DNA from: Pseudomonadota bacterium
Lineage (GTDB): Bacteria; Desulfobacterota; DSM-4660; Desulfatiglandales; B25-G16
Direction: 5' to 3'
DNA: 6,285 nt
Assembly (NCBI GenBank): GCA_015223015.1
Contig: JADFWK010000085.1
Location: forward strand, 1-6,285
The position numbers were made by a program, and so were the translations under genes. The notes beneath the pieces were generated by a model. It was not told the DNA's origin. It saw only the letters and a list, made by a program, of their open reading frames with translations, and searched no databases. This document shows, one piece after another, positions 6,223 through 6,285 of this stretch (within the stretch, counting starts at the first letter, position 1; every line of letters starts with the position of its first letter).

Positions 6223-6285
6223 TTCAGCGTTAAGAAATGCTAACTGTCTGAGGGCATTACACCGAGTTTTAGCATTTTAGCTGAA
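6223..6285. repeat. Long inverted repeat at the window edge
   Basis: TTCAGC (6223-6228) pairs perfectly with GCTGAA (6280-6285), and AAATGCTAA (6235-6243) pairs perfectly with TTAGCATTT (6269-6277), giving 15 paired bases with a small asymmetric internal loop and a 25-nt apical loop. The outer arm reaches the last base of the window, so the stem may continue. It is not followed by a visible T tract. It may be a REP-like element or a structured RNA end. Confidence 0.6.

Larger units (their letters stand above)
5673..6285. other. Repeat-rich intergenic region after the ftsEX operon
   Basis: No credible gene on either strand in 613 bp. Bases 5673-5801 hold no recognised element; GCCTG (5713-5717) can pair with CAGGC (5731-5735), but no T tract follows, so it is at best a poor terminator for the operon. 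Repeat copy B occupies 5802-6026. A stretch at 6027-6164 contains a GC-rich inverted pair. A second 37-bp repeat lies at 6165-6201 and a long inverted repeat runs to the window edge. Confidence 0.7.

Overview
The window is a compact stretch of bacterial housekeeping genes, all on the + strand. It holds the cell-division gene zapA, a 6S RNA gene (ssrS), the endoribonuclease gene rny, and a tight ftsE-ftsX-envC-like operon. Two long non-coding intervals, 2422-2964 and 5673-6285, carry related dispersed repeats. The zapA-ssrS-rny order, RNase Y in a Gram-negative context and a delta-type 6S RNA together suggest a Desulfobacterota (former Deltaproteobacteria) genome. That placement is inference from gene content and order; no taxonomic marker is present.

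Region by region: bases 1-79 are an upstream leader with a small palindrome. zapA (80-370) is followed within a few bases by a ~187-nt 6S RNA (about 374-560), whose likely promoter lies inside the end of zapA. A ~300-bp spacer with no convincing gene leads to rny (859-2421), a full-length RNase Y. The next 543 bp have no credible gene. They contain a 37-bp repeat, one copy (A) of a ~310-bp repeat element, and a promoter-like sequence that could drive ftsEX through the repeat. ftsE (2965-3615), ftsX (3616-4506) and an EnvC-like gene (4503-5672) abut or overlap. The last ~610 bp carry a shorter copy (B) of the same element, a second copy of the 37-bp repeat in a different relative position, and a long inverted repeat cut by the window edge.

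How the genes work together: ZapA stabilises the FtsZ ring. FtsE and FtsX form the ABC-type divisome complex that controls cell-wall hydrolysis at the septum, and the third operon gene is the expected periplasmic coiled-coil partner with a catalytically degenerate LytM domain. RNase Y (mRNA decay at the membrane) and 6S RNA (RNA polymerase regulator) are both global RNA-level regulators.

I found no defence system, mobile gene, CRISPR array or new enzyme system. The most unusual content is the modular repeat family in the two intergenic regions, especially the copy that forms the immediate leader of ftsE.
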